Assembly: GCA_021186555.1 (NCBI GenBank)
Contig: JAJKFL010000001.1
Location: forward strand, 1-64,000
Direction: 5' to 3'
Source: Reticulitermes speratus
Taxonomy: Eukaryota; Arthropoda; Insecta; Blattodea; Rhinotermitidae
DNA: 64,000 nt
The notes beneath the pieces were generated by a model. The model was not told the origin of the DNA, did no database searches, and saw only the letters and a program-made list of their open reading frames with translations. The translations under genes were made by a program, and so were the position numbers. Within the stretch, counting starts at the first letter, position 1. Each line of letters starts with the position of its first letter. Positions 11,718-26,700 of this stretch are shown here, piece by piece.

Positions 11718-14700
11718 CTGCAAATAACAGAACAACACACAGATTATGAACATCACTCACCCCCAAAATTAGAAAATACAGATAGTAGACTTCATTGTCC
11801 ATGAACTGGGATTTTTACATTTCCTTGCACTATGGGGTTGATGGCCATAGTTTAATTCACAGGCAACACTATCATTCTGAGAATAGGTAATTTATCAGAT
11901 GGGCAGTGGTAAAAAGATATGGTCACCTGGTTACTAGATGCAATAAAAAAATTCTGTCTCAAACAAATGCCCCTCCTGGCATTCAGGAGTCAGGTTTTAG
12001 AGTTCAGGCAATCTCTGCCTGGTCACTTGGGGCTTACACAGAATGGCAAACCAAACCCAAAGAAGATAAGTTCAACATAATCAGTAATTTTAAGAATTGG
12101 TCTTTCTCTAAAATTAGAATTTTTGCCATTATGTTACACGTGGCCTGTGAGTGTTTTGGACCTACATTACAGCAACACAAAGAAATTAACTTTGTGCATA
12201 ATGGAAAAGGCAACAGCCACATCAAAATACCTTAAAATACTGGTCCACCTTTTTCAACCCCTGCTTGGCGGTGTTCATATTATTGACAGTGCAATGCTTG
12301 TTGACTAACTACATACATGCACCATTTTAATAACGCAATGTATGGCTGCTAAGGGCTTAAACACTATTACATACGACTGTAAAAGAAACTGTACAGTCCT
12401 AACTACGAAGCAGTAAATAATTTTATCTTGATTGGATAATTTCCTCTTTAATCGAGCTACAAGCATAAACCTCTCCGGACTTGTGTCCGATCCAGTCCAA
12501 CACTTCACAAAACACATTTCATGCCATTATCAGACTGAATGCACAATTTTAAAGCAAAAAATATAAACACAAATTCAAACTAGGCTTCATGATATGTCTT
12601 ATATTTACACAGACCTGAAGTGGTTTTTCCTGTCAAATTAAGTCCGAACATCTCCAGCAGATTCATGCTGTGGTAATAACAGGAGTGGACATGGAGTAAA
12701 TATAAACATCTCCCAATTTCAGATTTGGGGTTCTCACGGCGGTGTTCTAGAATGTAGCACTGTGTCATTGAGTGAATGCATCCGGACAGTCTGAAGGATC
12801 ATCAGGAACCAATCGCCCAACATGGTATCACATCCCAGAAGACCTGAATCCTCGTCTCTCTCAATTTGTTCCTAATGTTTATATGAGAAGTCTTAACTTT
12901 TGCTATAACTTTCAATATAATCGACACATTTTTCAGTCTTATGATTTACACACTTACATGCTTACTGCAGATGTAATGATCCCTTTCTTAAGGGACACAA
13001 TTAATACTTTGCTATGTTGTATAATCAAGCAGTCCAACAATAAATATGTACTTCTCTTTGGACTACTTTATCCCACCCTGAAGTTCAAGGTGCTACAATT
13101 CTTCAAAACACTGAGAACTCTATCCCCAACAACACAGCAGAACATCCAAAAACACAAATCTTCACAACATGGCTGTCAGAACCTCAAATCTCATAAGCTA
13201 ATAGTTGCTCAATTAGTCATGAAATTCCCCACAAATTATGGAACCTGCAGGTTAACCTTTAAACTACTGGAGGTTTAAATCCCAAAGTAGCCGCGGATGG
13301 CCGAGGTTCTTTTCGCTTTAAATGCCTGTTTTCGCACCTGCTAATATTGTCCACAGTATTTCATACATTTTTAAAGATAAAAACTCCAAATAAAAAGTAC
13401 ACACTTAAGAACGAATTCATTACGCAAGTTTCAAGACAATCCACCTTTTTTTATGCAGCTTAGTTAAAGGTCATTTTCTATTTTGTTTGTTTTTCACTTT
13501 ACACATTATTTTCTAGATTTATTCTTTTCAAATATCTCTTGCTGTAAGCGGAGACCCTGTGCTATAAAATTTGGAGCTTACTGTACATATCATCGTATTT
13601 CCTCATACCTTGTTTTGGTTTCAGTCGTATAATGATATTTAAGTTTCGTGGTAGTGCTGTCTTATCTGGGTGCTGAAGCCAACGATTTCATATGCAATCA
13701 GTGGGAGAGGTAACAAATGGATACAGACGTTCATTGCTCTGGTTAGTGCAATATGAGACCACAGGCAAATATCCTTCGTTCTGCTGTAAGGATTTCTTTG
13801 CGACTTTTTTGAATTGAAGGTTTGTATTTATGTCAGTGTTCAACTCAAAAGTTCAGTCCATTCACTATCACGGCAATAATATGAGACAGGCCAGGCAGGG
13901 CAGACACTTGAATCACGAACAGAGAGTCAGACACTGATTATGCTGAACAAAAGAATTCGTTGCCGTGTGTGTTCCACCAGAAACAAAGAAACAAGAATGA
14001 AATTCAAGTGTCGAGAATGCAGCATAGGATTGTGTGCTACCGCATGTTTCGAGGTATATCACGCCAAACTGCATTCCTGGGGACCAGCTGACACTAAAGT
14101 GGAAAGGTGGAACACACAAATGTATGTAAATATTACCATTGTAATTACTGAACTGATATTTTTCAGTCATGTTTTCTTGATGGAATAATGGGGGTGAAAG
14201 GGGTGTGGATTTTACAGGAAGGGCTTTATGTAGGAACAGAGACTTGTCGAAGGTCCTTTGTGTGTGTGTGTGTTTGCTTCACTTCGTCAATATGAGGAAA
14301 AAAGAACTACTACTGCCTGGAGACGACGGTAAATAATTTGTGACTGCTAGAAAAATCGTAAGGCTGTTAGTAAGAAAAATTAAACCTCATTAGTGATAAT
14401 TTTAACTGGAATTAAATTTCACACAATATTTTATGCCTATACAAGCCTTTTAGACAAGTACTGTGACAAAGAGACATGTAATAATAGAAACAGAGAATTT
14501 AAAAATGACATGGCGTTGCGGGACAATGTTTTCCCTTTCGGCCGTTCAGAGCATTTAAATTCCTGGGACAGTGTTGTCCCGTTCGGCCATAAAGGGTTAA
14601 TTATAATGTTCAAAACAGACTACTAAGTGATTTAATTAAGAAATTAATTTCCAGACACACTTAAACAGTGTGTTCTAATGATACCAAAAACTGTGTATAA

Positions 14701-17700
14701 CAGTGCATACCGTATTACTCACCTGTTTTCCATAAAAATGTGCATCACCCATGAATGAGCCACGTGTTCCAGTGAACGAGAACATGGGCAGTGGCACAGG
14801 GATTGGCACATTCACTCCGACCTGCAACATGAGTGTTCAACTGTCAGTGGCAAAGAACTGACTGAAGTTCCGGCACGGTAGTCATATACCATAAGATCTA
14901 AGGTTTTCATGGTGGCAAAAAGTTTTCATCCTCCAGGGTGCGAAACATAAAACTGTTGTCGACGTACTTTCTCTGTAGCAGGTTACAACAGGAATGGGTG
15001 ATCATAGAAGTCTATACTTCTGTCATTTATATCTCACATAAAATTTGGTATTTCAAATGTAGCTAGCCAAAAATTAAAAGGAAAATCAGAAATTTTAATG
15101 AGGCCATTACTTTTTTTATAAAAAGGCACATCCTACAAACATTAAACAGAGTTCCAGCACAAACAAATGCATAGGACTACAACATCCTCTACACTCAAGG
15201 AACATATCCTATATACATGAATATAAGATGACCCTGGCTATCAGGCAAACAACCATTTCTGAAGATTTTTAATCTTCAGAACAAAAAATGTATCAGTATT
15301 ACAATTGACCACATTTGCACTTAGCTAATGGTCTGCATTCTGGAGTTACATAAACATGTGTGAATACATTGTGAACATTCACACCAACACAGTTCATTAC
15401 TAACTAAGACACAAAGCGACACTAAGTAATATTACACAAACTGCATTAATTAGGAAAAACATAAATGGGCAGACAACCCAAGCATGAAACAAATCTCATA
15501 TTTGGATAAATCCAGCACCTCAAGTATAGGACCAGTAACAAAAATTACCTATAAGAACTTATGTCAGTATAGGTACTGTCTGAAAATCCAGCACCTGTCC
15601 AGTCCCTTGGGTGCCGGATTAAAAAAATTCTACTGCACTTCCTCAAACACCTAATGTCAGAACAGCACACTGCACGACACATCATTTTTCATACAGTACA
15701 ACTCACCTGACCCACATCAATCATATTAGTGAACTTCCTTGCAGTGGCACCATTGGTTGTAAAGATGGCTGTACCATTACCATATGGGTTGCTGTTGATA
15801 AGTGCTATTGCTTCATCCAGCGTGTCCACATTCAATGTGATTAAAACTGGTCCAAATATCTCCTCCTTGTAACATTTCATGTTTGGCTGAAACACAATTT
15901 ACACACACTTTTATTCCTTGTCTCACAAAACAAAGCACAATTATTACTAATCAGACTGCCCTCACACAAACACAACCATTTGTGTTACTTCTGACTGCAA
16001 GATACGGGACTACTTCAATGACAGTTACTCACACACGGTTGTATTACTTCTATAAAGCCCTTGACATTTTGCTAATGATCTTCAACACAGATCTCACCAA
16101 CTCCCCAGACAAATACAGACTATACATGACAAAATCAGGAACAGTAGTTCACACTATACCCATAGTGCAAGCCCCAAAGCTCTTCAGATTCAACATAGTG
16201 TAACCTAACTTTACGCTTGTCCTATATCAGTCACATGATTATAGCTGCACATAAAACGATCATTCAGGAAGTAATGTCTCTGCGAAGGTCAAGTGGTGTG
16301 ACCTTGAAGTAGTACTTGTCCCAACTTGTTCACTCTTCTTGAGCTTCAATTTGCCTTGGGGTGTGGCCTGATAAACAACGTGGTTTGCATTGTATTTGGT
16401 TCAAAATGGATAACTCGTTTTCAACCGTGTTGAAGCACATCAAACACCCTAAAGAAGTTGAAACAACAAATCAATCACATTCATCGGAGTATAAAGCCGA
16501 TGCTTGTTCAACATGATAACATCAGACCCCATACTGGTGCTGTCACTTCAGCGGCGATAGAGAGCATCGGATTTGCAGACGTTCCAACACCCTCCTGACA
16601 GCCCAGATTTGGCACCCCCTGACTTCTGATTCTCTGCAACTCTCAAGAAACATCTCAAAGTAATTAATTTCACATGTGATGAACAAGTTCAAGCTGCTAC
16701 ATGAAAAATTGTTTTCAGAAAAGTCTAAAGAGTTCTATAAAAAAAAGCATTTTCATTGCTGGCAGCATTGTACCAAACAAGAAGGAGACTACATGGAAAA
16801 ATGATGTATAGAAACAAAGTACACATTCTGAGCTATATTTTGTGTCTTATTTCATTTTGATACTTTATCTGGGAGTAAAGATACAAACATGAAGGCATTA
16901 CTTTCTAAACACCCTTCATATACAAAAGCAGCATCCTATGCTAGCACTCCCTTCTTTCTGATTGCACCAAGGACAATAAGCTATATGTACATGACCTGGT
17001 AACTCTCACAATATCAGCCAGACTCACTGACCAAATTTCACAAGTTTATGATGATAATCGTATTATAGGCATAACAGTACTTACTACAGGGAATGAAAAT
17101 GTTGCACATGAAGTGTACCTGGACAATTTTGTCTTATCTACTGGCTTATTTGAAGATTTACAAGCTAAAACAACAAACTGCTGTGATACTGTCAGAGCAC
17201 ATTGAACAAGAATGCCTAAGGATTCTAGAAAGACACTGAAACTGAGAAAATGCAATACAAAAACTAGCTAACTTCATAGCCATAGTATGACAATACAAAC
17301 TGTAAACAAAGTCACTGAAGTGCAGCATGCTTCAGCAGAAGGTAATTCCTCTGATGAGTGTGGGAACATTCTAAAACCAGTCATAAGTTAAGACTAATAA
17401 CAGGATTCAGGTCTTCTGGACACAGTGCTGTGTCACTAGGCGATTGGTTCAACATGTTTCAGAAAAACACAGTACCTTCAAGGACCTTGTGACCCTTGAA
17501 GATGAAGGCAATAGGTTCCTTAAAAACATCTGGAACCACTCACCCAGTGACACAGCATCAAACTGAGAAACAATGCTGTGAGAACCTCCCTCACAAGATA
17601 CGACACGTGGGGTACGCAGACAAACGTGACATGACCATTAGCAGACAGAACTGAAAACAAACAGGCAATTATTCCATTTCCTGGACATTCCTATGCTGAA

Positions 17701-20700
17701 CACTTGAAGACTTTTATCCTTCTCACCTCATGTTCAAAATTATCACATTGACTCAAACTCGCATTCATCAGGGACCTCACGCAGGAAGAGGTAGGGGTGC
17801 CTTGACAACCCAATGGGGAAGAGGAACGCCTTTCACCAGCAAACCAACTGAACTTGACATTTGTCACAGCAAACACTGGCCCTCAGATAGAAAAAGAATT
17901 TGGTACTGTGTATGTTCCACCCAAAAAAAAGAGAGAGAGAGAGATTTTTTTTTAAAGTCCATAATGCAAGGTGAGGTTGTGTGTTAGTCCTCATTTCAGG
18001 CTCTACCACACTGAACTGTAGGTCTGAGGATTTTCTAATGCTGCAGAAGAAAGAGTGGAACACAATAACATAAGCATTAATATCTGACTGACACTTCTTG
18101 ATGAGACAAAGGGAGGTGTTTTGGAAGCAGGTTTGGGTATCTGTCACATTTTGATACCTGTGAAATAACATAAGAACAGCTGCTTGGACAGAACTATACA
18201 TACAGTAATATTATACTGCATGTTCTGTGCAGTTGCTTTACAGATGTAAGTTCTTTACCACCAACCACTGCACAATAAATTTATTTTTACACTCTTACAT
18301 GTTTCGGCTGACCATTTCAGCCATCATCAGGGAGTCAATGTACACAGACATTTACAGAGTACATCGTGTATCTGAATGGTAAATGTCTTAGTCACTGATT
18401 TTACAGTTTAAAATACTTATGTTAAAATGCAATGTTATTACATAAAGTCTATAAAAAATATCTCTGTACAGAGATATTACCTAAGAAGTAAACAACCGGG
18501 TACTACAGCAAGGGGTCTCCACCCTACAAAACCTGGAATTGGTTGACAGACAGATGTTTGGAGACAGATTTTATATCGACTTTATTTAATGCGTACAGGA
18601 GATTCTTTCTCTGAGAGTAAAGTGGTCAGAGTGTGAAGTTAACCATTCACTTCCTTCCAGTACCAAGGTTGAGAATGAGTGGAACTACAAGAAAAATCAT
18701 GAAACATCTGACAGGATAGCCAAATGGTCTGAGATCTGAACCCAAGGCCTCCCTAATATGAAGCATGAATGCTGTATGAGATGATGGTAAAATGGCCAGC
18801 TTCAAGCTCCGGTTGCATTTATCCTGAGGTGTGAGCTTCACACAAAACTGCATAAGCTATACACCTGACTGTGTGGATCAAAGAAAACAATTCCTTTCTT
18901 ATCAAGCTAACAGCAGCTCACCGTGACTTCTGTAAGGATGGTCGGCCCAATGAAATTGCCCTTCTCAAAGCCAGGCACCTGCAGACTGCGGCCATCAAGA
19001 ACACATCTCGCTCCTTCATCAATGCCAGACTGCACCAAATCACAGATCCTTTTCTTTGCTTGTACTGAGATAACAGGGCCAAAGTCTGTGCCTGGTACAT
19101 GACCTAAAGAACACACAGAAAAATTAAATGTGGAATGTCTGCTACTCTGGTCCTACATCGTGATAAATGAAGACCCCACAGAACTGCATCAACGTTCCAT
19201 ATATGATGGTTGTCTTTTGGGTTTTCACACCACGTAGTAAGAGTCTGTCCCATTTTTCAGAAGAACGTGCTCCATCATGAGGGTGACTGAATCACGTTCA
19301 CGTAAATGTGCAAGTAATTGGGACAAATGAATGTGTCAGTTGCATAGGAAGGTTGCAGGAAATTCCGGTCAGAGTTATGGATGTGGCAAGAGGAGAGAGG
19401 ACTTGTAGAGAGCAAATGGAAGTTCCATAGCTCTGATTGGTCAAAACTCCCTCCAGCTTCCTGCATAACTGACACATGCTTTCCTCTTAATGATTTAAGC
19501 ATCCACCTGAACTAGATTCATTCGCCCTGTAGATAGAGGCAGTACATTCCTCTGAAACATCAGAACGAACTCTTACTACATGGTGTGATAACCAGAGAAG
19601 CAACCACCATTTGAAAAACAGCCACTGTGAAAACCTGAAAAGCTATATCATTGTATAATATTCTTGGTGTACTTAACGCTTGCAACTACTAACACCATAC
19701 AGCAACAGATGAAAGGATAATAACAAATTTTAAAAAGGAAAATATGTGGAAGGAGCAGTCATGGCCAAAGCTGACGAAATATCCCAACATTTGCATAGAG
19801 GGACTAACAAAAATCGCAAAAACCCAACTCAAGATAGCCTGAAAATAAAGCAGCAGTGTGAACTGCTGGCCCACAGGGTATTTTATACAGCCATGTGATT
19901 TCAGGGAGGGACAATCAAAAGTAGAGGGCAAAATCAGTGTAAACGTTTCTACATAAGAAACTGACTATACCAGAACTAGAAGTGATTTTTTCTAACCTTG
20001 TGATATACAACTGTATCAGTTATTATACACCAGCATATAATGTGCCTATAATATATGATCAAAAATCACCATAATCATAAATATAAGAGAATTTTATACA
20101 GAGCGAAATACCATCATAGTGTACATACTGCCTTATAATGGTAAAGGTAAAGTTCTCCCTAGACCTGGCCACGAAGGCACAGAGGGGGAGTAGAGGTATA
20201 GCTATACCTTTCTTTAACCCTGGCACTAGATGAGGGTGGGTGGTCAACTCCACGCCCCGGCCACTTTACCCCCAGGAAAGGAGACCCGGTACCTATTGTA
20301 CAGGAGGCTGGGTGGGCCCTAGAGCCGGTCTGGACGGTTGCAGAAAATCTCGCCCCCGCCGGGATTCGATCCCCGGACCGTCCAGCCCGTAGTGAGTCGC
20401 TATACCGACTGAGCTATCCTGGCCTTATAATACATTTCAATAGATGTCCCAACATGTTTCAGTCAATCATAAAGTATGGCCAGTATACCTATATTATGTG
20501 AGATGTGTGTACATATGACTATATATTATTACAACACAAAGCTATGTAAGCCTTGGCAATACCACTTGCTGACCCATTAAATTCTCCTCAATAATGAACT
20601 GTACTGATCAAAACATGTTGGGAGATTTCTTAAATGGTGTTAGACACTAATATGTGTATTTTTATGGTATTTGTTTATGTGTAGGAATTGAAGTATGTTG

Positions 20701-23700
20701 TGATACAGTGAATCAACTTACAATAGGAAAACAAGTGTGCATATAGGTTGTCATTGCAAAAGCCCAACGTACATAACGTGTTAAAAGTCAGAGGAAGATA
20801 CTAAAATATGAGCAAAGCAATCCCATTACATACCTGGACAGGCCCTGAGGGTTCCAGGAGGTTAAGGCTCCCAGATTTCAAGACAATTGGCACATGAAAG
20901 TGGGAAGGTTGTCAGCCCTATGCACTGACTGCCTTTACCCCCCAGGAAATATTCCTGGTACTCATTTCTGTTAGAGGCAGAGTCGACCCCAGGGCCATAG
21001 TGTGCGGCCAGAAGGATTGTGTCAATGAAAAATTCCAACAACACCATCGGGAATCAAACCCGCAACCTTCTGGCTTGTAGCGCTGTGCCTCAACCAACTG
21101 TGCCACCACGTGATTAAAATATAAAGCACAATACCGGTATATTCCTCACTGTTTCACATCATAATAACCTACCAAAGATGAAGACAGTAAATACTGTAAT
21201 GTCCACGAAATCACAATCATGGTTAAAATACACTGGACAGAAGACAGATTTAGAAATCTAGACAACAAAGTTCAAAAATTGGGCCCTGTAAAATTATTGT
21301 CATGAAAATATTAACCCCTTGTGAGGGCATTTAAATGGCCTGCTCTGCACACGGAGGAGGGTTTCTAATCTATAATATTTCCCCTATGACCAGCCACCTT
21401 CGTAGACCATCAGCACAAACATTTGGAAATTGAAGAAGAGAAACACAAAGAAACTATACATTGATAACAAGCAACAGCCACAAGCTGCCTAAATGATTCA
21501 GAAAGGCCATCTGCCTGCCACCTGCCTGCCATTTGTGAATGACAACTAAAATATACGAGTAGGAGAAAATTGTTCACAGGGGAATAATGTTACTGCAGTC
21601 TCACCCAACATTCACATATGATTTTTTCATTTATGTGCAAGCAGCAAGAATAATGTGACTGTAAGATAACGAATTTTAACAAAAGGTCTTTACTGACAAC
21701 GTACAAGCATATACAGTATGTCATTACAAGGTTAACTCCGGTACACTCACAGCTTGTACACCAGCAACAGTCTCTTTTACTCACTTGCTGTGATAGCTCA
21801 GTGTAGTGGCTAGGCTATGATCCAAAGTCCAATTCCCAGCACCGGCAAGACACTTTTCTCCAGAAATGTGCAGACTGACTCTGGGCCCGACCCAGCCTCC
21901 TATTCAGTGGGTACGGCCAATTCTTTCCCCGGAAGTAAAGCCACCAGGGCATGAAGCTGGCCACACATCTTCATCTAGTGCCGATGTTAATGCTGTGTAA
22001 AGCTAAACCTCTGCTACCCCTACATGCTTCATGACAGGATGCATGGGACAAATGCACCTTTTGACCTTTACCTTATTTATTTATTTATCCATTTGTTTGT
22101 TCATTCATTCATTCATTCACTCATTCACTTATGGCTTACTTAACTATTTTCAATAGCTCTTATTAAGCAGTGCTCCGTAACATGACTATGAGGGAAGAAT
22201 GAGCCAATCACAATGGCTGCCTGGCCAATACCATCCCTCGCTGCTGAACACTCAGAATATGTCTGTGTGTCTGCAGTTCTCTGTGTCTTCCTCTTGTCCT
22301 CTGCAGGCACAGGCGTTGCAAGGAGCACTACAAAATGTCTACAAAGAGATTAATTCATAATAAATGCCAAAAATATCAGCCCCTGAGCTGCGTTGGCCTG
22401 TCATGTCACCCAAACAGATAATAAAAAGACGAGTTGAAAAGGATGTGATTGTTACCTTCTTTGAGGCACAAGCCTGCCATTTGCCTGTTGTGGCTGAGGA
22501 AACAAAACAAATCTCTCACAACAACCTGTCTCTAGGCTAAGATTTGAACCAAGGACATCATTAATCTAAAGCCACGTCACTCACCTGCATTCACTTTCAG
22601 TGCCTGTGCTCGTGCTATAAGGTCAGGCAGCCACTGCCGTGCCTCGCCAACAAACACAGCTGTACTGAGGGCCATGCACCGCTGTCCTGCTGCCCCAAAA
22701 GCGGCCCCAACCAGCTGATTTAGAGCATTTTCTTTATTTGCATCAGGCATCACCACACCATGATTTTTGGCTCCCATATTGCTCTGAACACGCTTTCCAT
22801 TGCGAGATCCTCGTTCATAAATGTACTTTCCCTGTAAGAACAAAGGTGGCATACCATGCAAAGAACACAGCAAAGCCCTTTGTGAGATATGCAAATACCA
22901 TACTTACACAAATACAAGATTAACCCCCTTCACAATTTAAACTTTCAGGAAAATACCTACACAGAATATGTTTAAGTCTTAAGTCTTAATTCACCGTGCA
23001 TTTTTATTATTCCAGAAATACACTAACAAATGCAAAAATCACTAAAAAGGTGCAATCAGCCCTTTATTATAGTCGAACCCTACATATGTTTCGGCTCTCC
23101 ATCAGCCATCATGTCAATAATAGGCCGATCCAGCATTTGAGAAGCACTATTAGAAAGCCCCTGATGATGGCTCATGGAGAGCCGAAACATATGTGGGGTT
23201 CGACTATAATAAAGGGCTGATTGCACCTTTTTAGTGATTTGTGCATTTGTTGGTGTATTTCTGGAATGTTTAAGTCTGTTTGTAATTATAAGACATCCCC
23301 CTCTCTTTCAAGCGATAAATTAAGAAAACATTCTCATCTCATATTCAAGTAAGTAAAGTAAAGTAAAGTAAAGTAAAGTAAAGTAAAGCAATCCCATACA
23401 GGCCTAGGAAGGCCCTTAGGGCTCCAGGAGGTCGAGGCTCCCAGGTTTTTAGACAATCGGCACATGAAGGTGGTAAGGTTGTCAGCCCTACGCACCGGCC
23501 GCCTTTACCCCCCAGGAAAGATTCCTGGTACTCATTTCTGTTAGAGGCTGAGTCGACCCCAGGGCCACAGTGCGATCGAAACGATTGTCAGTGAAAAATT
23601 CCAGTGACACCATCGGGAATCGAACCCGCGACGTTCCGGTTTGTAGCGCAGTGCCTCAACCAACTGCGTCACCGTGTGCCACTCTCATATTCAGGAACAT

Positions 23701-26700
23701 ACAGTAAAAAATCTGTGAAATATCAAACAGTACTCAAATTAACGTTTTCTTCAAATTTTGCTCTTGAATGTACATAGCATAACCATCTGTTAATGGGATT
23801 CCTTCCAGAGGAAACTGCCTGAAACTTACACACACTCTGGAATTTATGTGCATGTCCTTAAGAAAGAAAAAAAACAGGCATTCTCCAAACATATGCTTAC
23901 TGCTAGGTCAGATCCTACAAATGAGATAGCTTTGATGTCTGGGTTATCACATATGAAGGTGACAGCCTCATGTGCGCCATGAATCACATTCACAACACCA
24001 GGAGGACATCCTGCCTCATTCAACAACTGCATCAGCATCATACATGCCCCAGGGTCTCGTTCCGATGGCTTAATAACAGATGTGTTCCCCAGAACAATGG
24101 CAACAGGAAACATCCACAAAGGAATCATGGCCGGGAAATTGAAAGGCGTTATACCAGCTGTCACACCCAGCGGCAAGCGATATGAGTGAGTGTCCAAATC
24201 CTTGCTGATATTGGGCAATGTCTCTCCCAACTGGAGGGATGTGACACTGCAGCAATGTTCCACAACCTCTGTAGACATACCAACATAACATGCACATGTA
24301 TTCCATGTTCTAGTATCCACAAGTATTCCTAACATTAAAATGTGCTTCCCACACTTTCATTATCTGTGAAACAAAACACAGGAATCAAGTGGGTTTTATT
24401 GTCTGGAGACTGAGATTTTTTGAGTTTTTTTCAGTTCCCCCAGGAAAACACTTGGATTGTTAGCAGGTCATGAACAGTTCCTTCCACATCCTTCCCAATT
24501 CATCCCCATCTGACACTACACACACTGAGGTGTTTGCAATATTAATAAATAAATCCAACAAATATAATCTTCATGGAAGGAATATTCCAGGCAAGTTATG
24601 AATTGAAGATGTAAAATTTCTTCTCTCACCATTTTAACAGACTGGATAAAAGATGCTAATGAGCATACAGCATCTGAACACAAAATTATATTAAGATTAT
24701 GAAATTAGGCAGCTTAGTTCCCACAATTCCATTATCTGTACCCATCACCTGTCCACATCTCTAACAGAGTACACACAAAGATTTCATATCCAAGTCCAAA
24801 AATTATGTCTGACACTTCTTCCCAGAAATACTGACTTCTTGAACAATTCATACGGTGGGACAGGCACTCCTCTACTTATGAACGAGTTCAGTTACAGAGC
24901 TCTCCTCATAAGCTGATTTGTTTGCAAGTACAACTGTATTCCTGTCAATACCAAGCATGTTGAAAAACAGTCATATGATTGTAATCTGTGGTCTTTTGGG
25001 TGATTACACGGCGTCGTGAGGTAATTATTGTCCCGAAACGTCGGTAAATAATTACCTCACGACACCGTGTAATCACCCAAAAGACCACAGATTACATCAA
25101 CATCGCAGCAGAAGCCTGAAATCAAAGTCAAATGATTGTCTATCATTTATCACCTCTTTCAAATTGCTATATAATGTCCACTTTAATTTCCATCATAATA
25201 GTGCACCTTTTCTTACTACCACCCTCAACACGTTCAGGCAACTGGATATATGGACAAGTTTGTTTGTATGTCCAACATTTTGAGAGTTAAATGTCCATAA
25301 GCAGAGGAAAGCCTGTATGACTTCAAACTTAGAAGAAAGCTGATACAAATTTCAACCAGCACAACTATCTTTATCTTCCTCAGTTACTCCAACAACTGTA
25401 TCTTAAAATACAATGACACCTCATATCAGGGGTCCATAAGTTCTCCAAAAATCTAGGAACTGCCTAAAACTTCCAGCTGCCAGAAGGATGCCATGAAGCA
25501 AGTTCCATCCTGAGGACCCACAAGTATTAGGCACAACCATAAGAAAATTAGTTGGCCGGGCAGCCTGATGCCTGGATTTGTACACACCTGCCTCATCTTA
25601 TGCTCTTGAATGGTTCCTGAAGGAGCAGCATTAACAAAAAATCAATGTTAAATGAGGTCATTACAACATGGTGCTTATGCAGATATTTTCCCTAACCTTA
25701 TACCTTTTACTTATAAATGCCATGGCCAGCATTGTTGGTGGTACTGCACTGTATATCATTCTTCTAGCAGCATTCTTGTCACAAAAAAACGTTATGTATA
25801 ATGTAAAGTTAACAGACACAATCAGAAATTCAAACCAACACAAACCACTCTAAAATTCTCTTAAGACACTTCTGGGGTTGTTCCATTGCTTAAGACACAG
25901 GTCTGATCCCAGGTCAGTCCATGTGGGATTTGCGGTGAACAAAGTGACTCTGAGACAGGCTTTTCTCCATGTTTTTTGGATTCCCCTCTCAATATCACTC
26001 CAACAAAGCCCCATACTCATTCAATCATCAGTCACCAATGCTGCATATTCTTAGCAATGACAGCATCATCATCATCATAGAACATACCACACAAAACATT
26101 TCAGAAAGATTCAACAATTTAGGCTTATTAAATGGAATAACTTCTTGAAAGGGGAAATCTGAAAATGCATTATTATTCTGTAATTCTGTATTGAAATTTA
26201 CATTAACTTTTGTTGTATCCCCGAAATTTCGGAGAAGGCCGGTGGGGCGTATCGTGGATGTTGCTCCACCGGAATAGGGTTCATATAGGTTGTGAGGGAT
26301 GCTTGAAACAAACTCGTTGTACCAGGTTCCAGGCACTTTAATTACAATAGGCCGTATTTACAGAAAACAGGCCGGGAAGGCCTCGCAGCAAATTATACAG
26401 ACTGTCTGGATCAACGGCAGGATCGGGAATGCGCCCTTTCAGGCGTCAGAGGTTTTATCAGACAGGCTTGTGTGTGGTCTGTGCATAGGAGTATTCGTTA
26501 CTCCTCCACATGTGACTGTGCGTCTGCAAGGAGTCACACAGTGGGCTCCATAATTCCAAGGAAGAATAACAGATAAGCAGTTACAAACATTGGGCAAAGC
26601 GAATACAAAGAGGCGTATGATGAGAAAGTACTAATAAGCAAGTGATAAGGTCCGGACAAAGTACAGAAGGTACTGCATCAATGCAATGTCGTTGCCTCAG

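Noticed and set aside
20345..20424. True tRNA gene
   Set aside because: The head has A- and B-box-like segments but is followed by a conserved non-tRNA body shared with at least six other copies, so it is a SINE.
25860..26090. Possible further SINE (gatcccaggtcagtccatgt)
   Set aside because: Only a tRNA-like fragment; no second copy in the window and no clear A box, so not called.
26028..26553. Open frames on both strands (102 codons minus, 84 plus) with balanced composition
   Set aside because: The minus-strand peptide ([20 protein letters not shown]) looks protein-like, but I cannot assign a family, and splice sites or conservation are not evident. It may be a decayed mobile element; left unresolved.
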